A DNA stretch of 64,000 bases from an uncultured Phocaeicola sp. (GCA_944319745.1 CALUET010000008.1:62001-126000), one strand, 5' to 3'; counted from the first letter of the stretch, positions 46,541 to 54,984 are shown. Numbers and translations: made by a program. Notes: generated by a model from the sequence alone, not told the origin.

Positions 46541-48052
46541 ATGAAAACAACGAAATTTTTTCACTCGATGGCATTCCTCGCCATCGCGGCCGGCTTTCTG
46601 ACAGGCTGTTCAAAAGATAATATCGGAGAGCCGGAAACCGTGTCGTCGGAAAACGACGCCGTGCTCATCTCGCCGGGCGTAGATGCTTCACCCACAAATG
46701 CGGCAGAAATCGACGGACCTATCAATAACCCCGGAGAAATAACTGCCCTTCCTTTGTACTTTTTACGGGGAGATCATGCTTATGATACATGGAGTGGCCA
46801 CTATTATAACTTTCTTGTAGAGCAAATTCCTGCAACCGCTGATCTGAGCGAGCCGGAAAGTATTAACGTGACTTTCGGCGAAAGCCAATATTATAGCCTT
46901 GATGGAACAAATACTTTGATGGTTGCTTGGTATCCGAAGGCGGATGAATATTTAAAAGCTTCTTGGGGTGCGCCAAGTGTAAATGCCACATGGAATTTAG
47001 ACGGAACGAAGGATGTGATGGTGTCGAACCCGTTAATCGGGAACAAAGACGATAAAGGCATAGACGGATGGGAGGTAAATCGTTTCCAACTTGAACACAA
47101 ACTTGCACAGGTGGAACTCTATGCTTATGCGGAAAGCCAGGCGGAGTCTGATTATTGGGGCACAGTAAAATCTATAAAATTATTGGATCAAAAAGATAAA
47201 CTAACTGTTACGGTTCAACCTACGTACACGGACGTTGAATCACAAGTACCTATCGTTTGTGCAATAGGATCCTCAACTTCTGATTATAATTTCCGCGAGA
47301 TTCCATCGACAACCGCCCTTCCGGTGGTAACCGAATCGGGTGAAACGGCTGCAGAGAAGATGTTGCAAATTGCAAAGCCCATATTGATTCCGCCGATAGC
47401 TGCAGGTGAAGACCTCGTTTTTGAGATAGAAACTTCCAATCGGGAGGCGAAAGAATATACATTCACCGTGCCGGTTCAAAGCGCGGACGGCATTCTTACG
47501 GACGGAATTCAGGCCGGATATAAGTACCGCCTCAACTTGAAGTTCGGATTGAGCGGCGTTATTCTTGATCCTGACGCGGATGAATGGGGCAAGCCGATCG
47601 ACGTCGTTTACAACCTTGGTACCACGGGAGGAGAGGAAGCGGCCTATCCTTATTTCGTGGAGGGCGAGAACTATATCGTATCGCGCGACATTCTGGGAGG
47701 CATCCTTACGTCTCCCGTACACGATAAGTGGACGGCGCTTCCCGATGAATATACCGAAGCAGAAGACGAAACCGTGGCAGCCATTCTGGAAGTGGATGCG
47801 GCGGACGGTACATCGGCTCTGAATCATGACGGGGCAGCATTGTATTGTTCTACGAAAGGGGCGGGCTGGCGTCTTCCCACCACTGCCGAGCTGGAGCAGA
47901 TAAAAGAGCATCAGTCGAAGTTGGACAACACGACTTACGGCAACAACTTTACGCAGTTGAGCGGTTATTACTGGTCGTGGAACGAGGATGTACCCGTACA
48001 GATAGGCGGAACTTCGACCGACAAAAAAGTGCGTTGCGTGCGTGATATATAA
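46541..48052 (+). CDS. fimbrillin-like adhesin with C-terminal DUF1566/FISUMP-like module
   Basis: 503 residues. Lipobox LTGC. The fimbrillin-like body at about 30-340 has QYYSLDGTNTLMVAWYPK, FQLEHKLAQVELYAYAE and KYRLNLKFGLSGV. The C-terminal module at about 365-503 has GWRLPTTAELEQI, YYWSWNE and the closing KVRCVRDI. No Lys/Arg junction equivalent to that of fimbrillins 1-3 is seen at residues 40-55. The modular plan suits a tip or tip-proximal subunit. Base composition changes along the gene, with an AT-rich middle. Confidence 0.72.
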   Translation: MKTTKFFHSMAFLAIAAGFLTGCSKDNIGEPETVSSENDAVLISPGVDASPTNAAEIDGPINNPGEITALPLYFLRGDHAYDTWSGHYYNFLVEQIPATADLSEPESINVTFGESQYYSLDGTNTLMVAWYPKADEYLKASWGAPSVNATWNLDGTKDVMVSNPLIGNKDDKGIDGWEVNRFQLEHKLAQVELYAYAESQAESDYWGTVKSIKLLDQKDKLTVTVQPTYTDVESQVPIVCAIGSSTSDYNFREIPSTTALPVVTESGETAAEKMLQIAKPILIPPIAAGEDLVFEIETSNREAKEYTFTVPVQSADGILTDGIQAGYKYRLNLKFGLSGVILDPDADEWGKPIDVVYNLGTTGGEEAAYPYFVEGENYIVSRDILGGILTSPVHDKWTALPDEYTEAEDETVAAILEVDAADGTSALNHDGAALYCSTKGAGWRLPTTAELEQIKEHQSKLDNTTYGNNFTQLSGYYWSWNEDVPVQIGGTSTDKKVRCVRDI

Positions 48053-48093
48053 AATAAGGTGTAGAAAAGAAAACATGATAAAAACGATGCGTT

Positions 48094-49647
48094 ATGAAAA
48101 TCATGAAAAGAAATAACGGAAAAGTATGGGGCTGTGCGCTGATGCTGTGCGCCCTGCTTGCCGGAGGTTGCAGCGACGACTATATCCCCTCCGAGGACCT
48201 TTCGGTAAAAGGGGGGAACGGTTCCGCCGGGATTGTGCTCGCTCCCGAGGAAATGGATGTGGTGGAACTGAAGAGTCCGACGGGCGCAACGGTGAATGAG
48301 AACAGCATCCGTAATGCCTGGATTGTGCAGTATGACGCGAACGGAACGGCGCTGTCATGCCAGTTCCTCTCGAATACTGCCCTGTTGGAACTGGATGCTG
48401 CAAAGGGAACGGCGCAGGCTGTGGGCGTAAACCTCAACAGCGAGGCACGGAGGATTTACTTTATTGCCAATGCAACTCCGGAATTGTTTACGCAAAGTAC
48501 CTACAGTGGTCCTGCGGAAAGTGCCGTAAAAACGGCGGCTATTACGAATATAAGTGGTGAAGACGATTTGTTGTATTTGGTAAATGGTGCGGGCTATTAC
48601 ATCCCGATGTACGGATATTGGGAGGGAACAAGCGCGCCGGAGGACAACATGACCGTAACGATGAAGCGGACGGTTGCGAAAGTATCGTTTGAAATAAATG
48701 CCGAATTGCCGGGAGATGATGCCTTCCTGCTCGATACCGTTCTCGTGCGGAATGTGCCAAGCCGCCAGCAATATTATCTGGACGGCGACGGCCTTGTGAA
48801 CAGTAGCGACGGAACGGGAGCCTATCCCGCGACAACTTATGTGACACCGACGCAGGATTTGATGCAGTCTTATGTCCACAATGTGTATAATGAAAACTCG
48901 CCGAATGGTACAAAGTGGGACGCATGGAATGAAAATAGTCCCAATCAAGATCCGTATGCATTGAAGGGAGACCGGGCAGGTATCCTGTTGCCTGCTCCCG
49001 ATGTCGTGCAGATCGGCACGTATTACCTGCCGGAAAATGCGCGGGGCGTCAGCAACTCTGTGACGGAACAATGGGAAAAAGATGCGGAACATGCCCCGGG
49101 AGGCACAACAACGGTGAACGGAAAGAAGGAATGTTATGCCACGTATTTGGAAATTCACGGGGCGTACAGGGGAAACGGCCTGGTTACCGATGTGGTTTAC
49201 AAGGTTTATTTGGGTGAAAACAATACGACGAATTACAATGTTTACCGCAATCATTATTATAAAGTAACGGCAACTATTAAGGGACAGAACCGCGTGGATA
49301 CGCGAATCAATGCTTTTGAACCGGCAAATTACCTGGATTATACCGACAACAGCAAGCCGTGGCTTGTAATGGCGGCAAGGTATCATACGGCGGAAGCAGC
49401 GTGGAATTCTACTTTTAATACGGCGGAAGGATGGGAAATTCCTACCACCAAAGACCTGATGCTGATGTGGATTTATGAAGCAAAGGGGACGAGAATTGAC
49501 GTAAAAAATTACTGCTGGACAAGTGATGTGCTTACGGATCGTGGTCGTTGGGGCGTGAGTCTTAACACGGGACATACTCTTTTTAGTGAACCGGGAAGCT
49601 CAAGTGACGTAACCAGACAGCAGTTGCGTTTTATAAAATATTGGTAA
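48094..49647 (+). CDS. DUF4906-like pilus-associated lipoprotein, rightward operon
   Basis: 517 residues (Met4 at 48103 is an alternative start). Lipobox LAGGC. The DUF4906 core shows GTYYLPENARGVSNS, ATYLEIHGAYRG and NYNVYRNHYYKVTATIKG, parallel to the 832-residue protein of the leftward operon. The C-terminal part at about 425-517 has GWEIPTTKDLMLMW and ends QLRFIKYW, a degenerate form of the module found in its neighbours. Probably an accessory or tip-complex protein. Confidence 0.72.
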   Translation: MKIMKRNNGKVWGCALMLCALLAGGCSDDYIPSEDLSVKGGNGSAGIVLAPEEMDVVELKSPTGATVNENSIRNAWIVQYDANGTALSCQFLSNTALLELDAAKGTAQAVGVNLNSEARRIYFIANATPELFTQSTYSGPAESAVKTAAITNISGEDDLLYLVNGAGYYIPMYGYWEGTSAPEDNMTVTMKRTVAKVSFEINAELPGDDAFLLDTVLVRNVPSRQQYYLDGDGLVNSSDGTGAYPATTYVTPTQDLMQSYVHNVYNENSPNGTKWDAWNENSPNQDPYALKGDRAGILLPAPDVVQIGTYYLPENARGVSNSVTEQWEKDAEHAPGGTTTVNGKKECYATYLEIHGAYRGNGLVTDVVYKVYLGENNTTNYNVYRNHYYKVTATIKGQNRVDTRINAFEPANYLDYTDNSKPWLVMAARYHTAEAAWNSTFNTAEGWEIPTTKDLMLMWIYEAKGTRIDVKNYCWTSDVLTDRGRWGVSLNTGHTLFSEPGSSSDVTRQQLRFIKYW

Positions 49648-49670
49648 GGACGATAAAAAACGAAGGCAAT

Positions 49671-50306
49671 ATGAAACTGAAAATAGCAGCACTTCTGCTT
49701 CTTACGGCAGGATGTTTTACGGAAATGTATGCACAGTCCGGCTTCCGCTATCCGTATGTGATAAAAGGAACACCGGGAGAGACGTGCGATGTCATCGTGT
49801 CGCGCGATGAAAAGGGCGGCGTGCGGGCAGAATATGTCCGCGATACGGGGACTGATGCCTGGACGAAAACTCCCGAGCACGGCCAGGGCGAGGCGGAAAA
49901 CATCGTGGCCTCTAAGTTTGAAGTGGCAACTGAGGGAGCCACAAAACAAGCATATGGGAATGCGGCCGATTACTGTAATGGCTTGAAAGAAGACGGCGGA
50001 GGATGGAGAATGCCTACGCAAAGGGAACTGATGCTGATATATGTGTTGAACGACCAACTGGCCAATCCGCTGATAACAACAGCGCAGGATGAGAAAGACC
50101 ACAACGTGGAGCCAAGTGCGGAAGGCATATTTTACTGGTCGGGAACGAAAGACACCGGTGATACTGACAGGGACAATATTTATTGGAGCGTCTGCTTTTC
50201 CGACCGTTCCGACGCAGGAATGGAGACAAAGGGCGGCCAGGTTCAGGGATATGCCGACAATCTGAATGAGAATTATGTGCGTTGCGTACGCGACGTGACG
50301 GAATAA
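49671..50306 (+). CDS. short secreted DUF1566/FISUMP-like protein of the rightward pilus operon
   Basis: 211 residues from the ATG at 49671, RBS AAGG; an upstream TTG at 49641 overlaps the previous gene. Signal sequence with TAGC lipobox; cleavage at MYAQ is the alternative. Nearly the whole protein is one module: YVIKGTPGETCDVIVSRDEKGG (start YVIKGTPGE), GGWRMPTQRELMLIY, FYWSGTKD and NYVRCVRDVTE. It is essentially the tip module of the 46541 protein without a pilin body, so it could bind a ligand or cap the fibre. Confidence 0.68.
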   Translation: MKLKIAALLLLTAGCFTEMYAQSGFRYPYVIKGTPGETCDVIVSRDEKGGVRAEYVRDTGTDAWTKTPEHGQGEAENIVASKFEVATEGATKQAYGNAADYCNGLKEDGGGWRMPTQRELMLIYVLNDQLANPLITTAQDEKDHNVEPSAEGIFYWSGTKDTGDTDRDNIYWSVCFSDRSDAGMETKGGQVQGYADNLNENYVRCVRDVTE

Positions 50307-50334
50307 ACTGTTACCGGGAACCGTGGGAAACAGT

Positions 50335-51519
50335 ATGGCACGCTTCGGGCTGATAGGTCTTTTTCTGGCAGGGATGCTGTCGTTCTTGTACGGCTGTGCG
50401 GACGATGATGCCGAAGATACCGGCATAGCGGACCGCGTGTTGCTGGTGTACATGGCGGCCGACAACAACCTGTCTGCCTATGCTTCCGCCAGTTTAAACC
50501 GGCTGTGCGAGGGAATGGCGCAGGCCCCGGCAAATACACGTTCGATTGTTTATTTGGACACGCAAGGCGAATCGCCCCGTTTATTGGAGGTGACAACAAA
50601 CGGGGCCGAGACGCTTTACGTATGGGACGAGGCGTTAAACTCGACTTCTGCCGACGTGATGCGCAGCGTAATAGATAAAGCGTGCGAAATGGCGCCCGCC
50701 TCCCGCTACGGGCTGGTGTTGTGGAGCCACGGACTGGGCTGGCTTCCGGTGACGGCAACCGCTTATTATGCCTCGCGCATGGCGGGAAACGGAAACGGGG
50801 AATGGCCGGCGGTGAAGTTTTTCGGGCAGGATTACAATCCGGATTACGTGGACGGCATGGAGACGGACGAGCTTGTGGCGGCCATCCCGGACGGACGTTT
50901 CGATTACATCCTCTTCGATGCCTGCCTGATGGGCTCGGTGGAAGTGCTTTATGCGCTGCGGGAAAAGGCCGACTACATCGTCAGCTCTCCGGCAGAGGTC
51001 ATCACCGACAGCTTCCCTTACGACGACATTGCGGGCGAACTGCTGCAGTCTTCTCCCGATTTGCGGGCGGTGTGCGATGCCTATTACCGCTATTATGCCG
51101 GGCATGCCGACGCACGTTACCATGCCGCAACGGTATCGCTGGTGGAAACGGCGCAGTTGGAGCCGCTGGCCGATGCCACGGCGGCAGTCCTTGCGCAGGC
51201 GCTGGCGAACGATGCCGACGCCTTGGGCGCGATGGATGTTTCGCAGGTGCAGACGCTGGACCGCGATAATCCGCACGTGTTTTTCGATATGGAGAGTGTG
51301 ATGGATGCCCTTGAACGGGAAGAAACAATAGGAAATGTTACGAAAGAGACGTGGACGGAATGCCTGCATCGCGCCGTTGTTTACGAACGGCACACGCCGA
51401 CGTTTTTCTCTCTTTCCCTCGACGAATGTTGCGGAATAACGATGTATGTCCCGCTGAACAATTACGCCGATTTGAACGAAGCCTACGCCCTTACGGAGTG
51501 GTACAGGCGATGTTATTAG
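50335..51519 (+). CDS. clostripain-family (C11) cysteine peptidase lipoprotein
   Basis: 394 residues from the ATG at 50335 (a GTG at 50323 is possible). Signal peptide with lipobox FLYGC21. The caspase-fold C11 motifs are present: VYMAADNNLSAYA, LVLWSHGLGW with His132 and FDACLMGSVEVLYAL with Cys197, both catalytic. Characterised C11 enzymes cleave after Arg or Lys. It is the last gene of the rightward pilus operon, 28 bp after the previous gene, which makes it a candidate protease for maturation of the Lys-junction prepilins. Confidence 0.87.
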   Translation: MARFGLIGLFLAGMLSFLYGCADDDAEDTGIADRVLLVYMAADNNLSAYASASLNRLCEGMAQAPANTRSIVYLDTQGESPRLLEVTTNGAETLYVWDEALNSTSADVMRSVIDKACEMAPASRYGLVLWSHGLGWLPVTATAYYASRMAGNGNGEWPAVKFFGQDYNPDYVDGMETDELVAAIPDGRFDYILFDACLMGSVEVLYALREKADYIVSSPAEVITDSFPYDDIAGELLQSSPDLRAVCDAYYRYYAGHADARYHAATVSLVETAQLEPLADATAAVLAQALANDADALGAMDVSQVQTLDRDNPHVFFDMESVMDALEREETIGNVTKETWTECLHRAVVYERHTPTFFSLSLDECCGITMYVPLNNYADLNEAYALTEWYRRCY

Positions 51520-51591
51520 TACCTCTGCCCGGAATCGAACCGGGATTTACCCTTTAGGAGAGGGTCGTTCTATCCATTGAACTACAAAGGC
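51520..51591 (-). tRNA. tRNA-Arg (anticodon CCU)
   Basis: 72-nt cloverleaf on the minus strand. Acceptor GCCTTTG/CAGAGGT with two wobble pairs, D-arm GTTC/GAAC, anticodon stem ACCCT/AGGGT with loop CTCCTAA (anticodon CCT), T-arm CCCGG/CCGGG with TTCGATT, discriminator A. CCA is not encoded. Its 3' end abuts the stop codon of the C11 peptidase gene on the other strand. Confidence 0.95.
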
Positions 51592-51634
51592 GCCGACGCG
51601 GACCATGCACTTGGCCGGCATGATTTCCGGTTTG

Positions 51635-51642
51635 CAAAAGTA
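51635..51642 (-). promoter_or_regulatory. -7 promoter box of tRNA-Arg
   Basis: TACTTTTG on the minus strand, exact consensus, 43 bp before the mature 5' end of the tRNA. The rest of 51592-51789 holds the korA upstream region. Confidence 0.55.
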
Positions 51643-51742
51643 CGTCTTTTTGTGATAAATCCCATATTTTTGTTTAAGAAAAACGTTGTTGGCAGTCTCT
51701 TTTGCAAAAGAAACGCCGAAATGGTTTTGTTTTTTGAAAGAA

Positions 51743-51761
51743 GTTCGCTAATTTCGCGAAC
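51743..51761 (+). promoter_or_regulatory. inverted repeat in the korA promoter region
   Basis: GTTCGC and GCGAAC arms, exact, separated by 7 bp (TAATTTC), 28 bp before the korA start and overlapping a one-mismatch -7 box (TAATTTCG). Possible operator; the regulator is unknown. Confidence 0.4.
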
Positions 51762-51789
51762 ACTGATATTGTGACCATTAAACAAACCA

Positions 51790-53637
51790 ATGATGACAGA
51801 TAATACAAAAGTTAAGGAATTGGCGGACGTAGTAGTGCGTTTCTCCGGCGACTCGGGCGACGGGATGCAGCTGGCCGGTAACATGTTTTCAAACATTTCG
51901 GCGGCGGGAGGTAACGACATCAGCACGTTCCCCGACTATCCGGCCGACATTCGTGCCCCGCAAGGCTCGCTAACGGGTGTCTCGGGTTTCCAGGTGCATA
52001 TCGGAACGAACAAGGTCTATACGCCGGGAGACAAGTGCGATGTGCTGGTAGCAATGAATCCCGCTGCGCTGAAGACGCAGTACAAATACTGCAAGTCGCA
52101 GGCCGTTATCATTATCGACCGCGATTCTTTTACCAAACGCGACCTGGAAAAGGCGAAGTTTACGCTGGAAAACCCGTTCTCGGAACTGGGCATTAAAAAT
52201 GAAGTTATCGAGGCTTCCATTACAACAATGTGTAAAGAGAGCCTGAAGGACAGCGGCCTTGACAACAAGACCGTGATGCGTACGAAAAACATGTTCGCCT
52301 TAGGACTGGTATGCTGGCTGTTTCACCGCGATCTTTCCGTGGGAGAGAAACTGCTTCGCGAGAAGTTTGCAAAGAAACCGGCCATTGCTGAGGCTAACAT
52401 CAAGGTATTGAACGACGGATATCAATTCGGCGCGAACACGCATGCGTCGGTATCGATGAGTTATATCGTCCCGGGAAAGAAACAACAAGAAAAGGGACGT
52501 TACATGGATATAAACGGAAACAAGGCGACGGCTTACGGGTTGATGGCCGCGGCGGAAAAGGCCGGGCTGCAACTTTATCTGGGCTCTTATCCCATTACGC
52601 CGGCAACCGACATCCTGCACGAGCTGGCCAAGCATAAATCGCTCGGCGTGAAAACCGTGCAATGCGAGGATGAAATTGCCGGATGCGCCTCGGCGGTGGG
52701 AGCGGCGTTTGCCGGGGCTTTGGCCGTAACGACGACGTCGGGGCCGGGAATCTGCCTGAAAAGCGAGGCAATGAACCTGGCCGTCATCACGGAACTGCCG
52801 CTGGTGATTGTCGACGTACAGCGGGGAGGCCCGTCGACCGGCCTGCCGACCAAATCGGAACAAACCGACCTTTTGCAGGTTTTGTTCGGGCGGAACGGGG
52901 AAAGCCCGATGCCCGTGATAGCGGCGACCTCGCCCACCGACTGTTTTGATGCCGCCTATACGGCCTGCAAAATAGCGCTGGAGCACATGACGCCCGTGGT
53001 CCTTCTGACGGATGCTTACATTGCCAACGGCTCTGCGGCGTGGAAACTGCCCGACATGAATGCTTATCCCGAAATAAAACCTCCTTATGTGAAGCCGGAA
53101 ATGGCGGGAAGCTGGACGCCGTTCCTGCGCAACCCCGAGACGGGAGTCCGCTATTGGGCCGTGCCCGGAACGGAGGGATTCATGCACCGCATCGGCGGCT
53201 TGGAGAAAAGCAATGAGACCGGAGCCATCTCGACGGAACCGGAAAATCATCATCTGATGACGAAGCTCCGGGCGGAAAAAGTAGAGAAAATAGCCGATTG
53301 CATACCGGAACTGCAGGTAGAGGGCGATGCGGATGCCGAACTGCTTATCGTGGGATTCGGCGGAACATACGGGCATTTGCACTCGGCGATGGACATGCTG
53401 AACGCGGAAGGCCGCAAGACCGCGCTGGCGCATTTCCGCTTTATCAATCCGCTGCCGCGGAATACGGCGGAGGTGCTGCGGAAATATCCGAAGATTGTTG
53501 TGGCGGAACAGAACATGGGACAGCTTGCCGGCTACCTGAACATGAAGGTGGAAGGACTGCATCTGCACCGCTTCAACCAGGTAAAGGGCCAGCCTTTTGT
53601 GGTGGAAGAGCTGGTGGAGGCGTTTAGACAATTGTAA
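51790..53637 (+). CDS. korA: 2-oxoacid (2-oxoglutarate):ferredoxin oxidoreductase, fused gamma/alpha subunit
   Basis: 615 residues. The N-terminal gamma domain (about 1-195) has RFSGDSGDGMQLAGNMFS. The alpha (pyrimidine-binding) domain from about 240 has YPITPATDILHELAKH, QCEDEIAGCASAVGAAFAGA and TTSGPGICLKSEAMNLA, and ends with GQLAGYLNMKVEG. It converts 2-oxoacids with CoA to acyl-CoA, CO2 and reduced ferredoxin, or the reverse in succinyl-CoA carboxylation. 2-oxoglutarate is the likely substrate by similarity. It is co-transcribed with korB 24 bp downstream. Confidence 0.93.
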   Translation: MMTDNTKVKELADVVVRFSGDSGDGMQLAGNMFSNISAAGGNDISTFPDYPADIRAPQGSLTGVSGFQVHIGTNKVYTPGDKCDVLVAMNPAALKTQYKYCKSQAVIIIDRDSFTKRDLEKAKFTLENPFSELGIKNEVIEASITTMCKESLKDSGLDNKTVMRTKNMFALGLVCWLFHRDLSVGEKLLREKFAKKPAIAEANIKVLNDGYQFGANTHASVSMSYIVPGKKQQEKGRYMDINGNKATAYGLMAAAEKAGLQLYLGSYPITPATDILHELAKHKSLGVKTVQCEDEIAGCASAVGAAFAGALAVTTTSGPGICLKSEAMNLAVITELPLVIVDVQRGGPSTGLPTKSEQTDLLQVLFGRNGESPMPVIAATSPTDCFDAAYTACKIALEHMTPVVLLTDAYIANGSAAWKLPDMNAYPEIKPPYVKPEMAGSWTPFLRNPETGVRYWAVPGTEGFMHRIGGLEKSNETGAISTEPENHHLMTKLRAEKVEKIADCIPELQVEGDADAELLIVGFGGTYGHLHSAMDMLNAEGRKTALAHFRFINPLPRNTAEVLRKYPKIVVAEQNMGQLAGYLNMKVEGLHLHRFNQVKGQPFVVEELVEAFRQL

Positions 53638-53661
53638 GTATTACCTTAAAAAACGAGATTT

Positions 53662-54666
53662 ATGAAATATACAGCAGCAGACTATAAGGCCGGACAACCG
53701 CGCTGGTGCCCGGGATGCGGCGATCATGCGTTTCTGAACTCTTTCCATAAAGCTCTGGCCGAACTCGGCGTTCCGCCTCATGAGATAGCGGTGATTTCAG
53801 GAATCGGCTGTTCTTCGCGTCTGCCTTACTATATGAATACCTACGGAATGCACACCATTCACGGGCGTGCGGCGGCAATTGCCACCGGAACGAAGGTGGC
53901 GAATCCGAAACTGACCGTGTGGCAGATTTCGGGAGACGGCGACGGACTGGCCATCGGCGGGAATCATTTTATCCACGCCGTGCGGCGGAACGTGGACATC
54001 AACATCGTGTTGTTGAACAATCGTATTTACGGTCTGACGAAAGGACAGTATTCTCCGACGTCGGAGCGCGGCTTCGTCAGCAAATCGTCGCCCTACGGGA
54101 CGGTGGAAGATCCGTTTCGTCCGGCGGAACTGTGCTTTGGCGCGCGCGGAAGGTTCTTCGCCCGTTGCGTGGCCGTTGACGGGGGACCGTCGGTAGACGT
54201 GCTGAAAGCTGCGGCAAAGCACAAGGGAACTTCGGTGGTGGAAGTGCTTCAGAACTGCGTAATATTTAATGACGGTACGCACAACGCCGTGGCGAAAAAG
54301 GAAGACCGTGAGCGGAATGCCATCTATCTGGAGCATGGAAAGCCGATGCTTTTCGGGGCGGAAAAAGAATTTGGCCTGGTGCAGGAGGGATTCGGCCTGA
54401 AAGTTGTGCGGATAGGAGAGAACGGAATTACGGAAAAGGACGTCTTGGTGCACGATGCGCATTGCGAAGACCAGACGCTGCAGTTGAAACTGGCCCTGAT
54501 GGAGGGGCCGGACTTTCCGATAGCACTCGGCGTGATAAGGGACGTGGAAGCCCCGACTTACGACGAAGCGGTGGAGGAACAAATCGCAGAGGTCTCGGCG
54601 CGGAAACCATATCATACGTTTGCCGAACTGCTGGAAACGAATGATATTTGGGAGATAAAGGAATAA
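53662..54666 (+). CDS. korB: 2-oxoacid (2-oxoglutarate):ferredoxin oxidoreductase, beta subunit
   Basis: 334-residue thiamine-diphosphate subunit. CPGCGDHAFLNSFHKAL is the N-terminal cluster-binding segment. The TPP/Mg motif is SGDGDGLAIGGNHFIHA through NNRIYGLTKGQYSPTS. Its length matches the Kor-type beta subunit. No separate delta or ferredoxin subunit gene follows, so the enzyme is the two-gene form. Confidence 0.94.
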   Translation: MKYTAADYKAGQPRWCPGCGDHAFLNSFHKALAELGVPPHEIAVISGIGCSSRLPYYMNTYGMHTIHGRAAAIATGTKVANPKLTVWQISGDGDGLAIGGNHFIHAVRRNVDINIVLLNNRIYGLTKGQYSPTSERGFVSKSSPYGTVEDPFRPAELCFGARGRFFARCVAVDGGPSVDVLKAAAKHKGTSVVEVLQNCVIFNDGTHNAVAKKEDRERNAIYLEHGKPMLFGAEKEFGLVQEGFGLKVVRIGENGITEKDVLVHDAHCEDQTLQLKLALMEGPDFPIALGVIRDVEAPTYDEAVEEQIAEVSARKPYHTFAELLETNDIWEIKE

Positions 54667-54676
54667 AATAGGTGAG

Positions 54677-54706
54677 ACGGCCGCCGGGGGATGCCCGGGC
54701 GGTCGT
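54677..54706 (+). terminator. GC-rich hairpin after korB
   Basis: 9-bp stem (54677-54685 with 54698-54706, one G-U pair) 10 bp past the korB stop. No T run follows, so termination activity is uncertain. The 369-bp korB-pckA gap also holds a second copy of CGGCCGCCGG (54766-54775), the pckA promoter and a folded leader, but no gene. Confidence 0.5.
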
Positions 54707-54925
54707 GTTGCTTGCGGGAAAAGGCGCCGGGCATTGACGCGGAAGGCCGCGGAAGGGCGGAAAGGCGGCCGCCGGATTCTTCTCAGGCAGTGCGGTTGCA
54801 CCTTATATGATATACGGGGAAACGATTTGCAATATGGGTTTTGCAAAATTGTTACACAAGTATAAATTATGCAGATTATTACGGAATTTTTTCAGTAATA
54901 AAGATATAGTTTCGAATAAAAGCAC

Positions 54926-54933
54926 TATTTTTG
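54926..54933 (+). promoter_or_regulatory. -7 promoter box of pckA
   Basis: TATTTTTG, exact consensus, 102 bp before the pckA start. The predicted +1 is at about 54938-54940, right at the first base of a folded leader element. Confidence 0.6.
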
Positions 54934-54938
54934 TACCG

Positions 54939-54984
54939 CCTAAAACAAGGGATTCATGGGAATTCCTGTTCAGGATGTTTTAGG
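54939..54984 (+). promoter_or_regulatory. structured 5' leader element of pckA
   Basis: An outer 9-bp perfect stem, CCTAAAACA (54939-54947) with TGTTTTAGG (54976-54984), encloses an inner 8-bp hairpin, AGGGATTC/GAATTCCT (54948-54967, one G-U pair, ATGG loop), and an 8-nt tail. It begins at the predicted transcription start, so it is likely an RNA structure at the mRNA 5' end. No known riboswitch class was recognised. Confidence 0.5.

Noticed and set aside
31100-51600. Mobile element carrying the pilus locus
   Set aside because: No integrase, transposase or terminal repeats were found; only the flanking tRNA hints at insertion, so it is kept as a question and not a feature.
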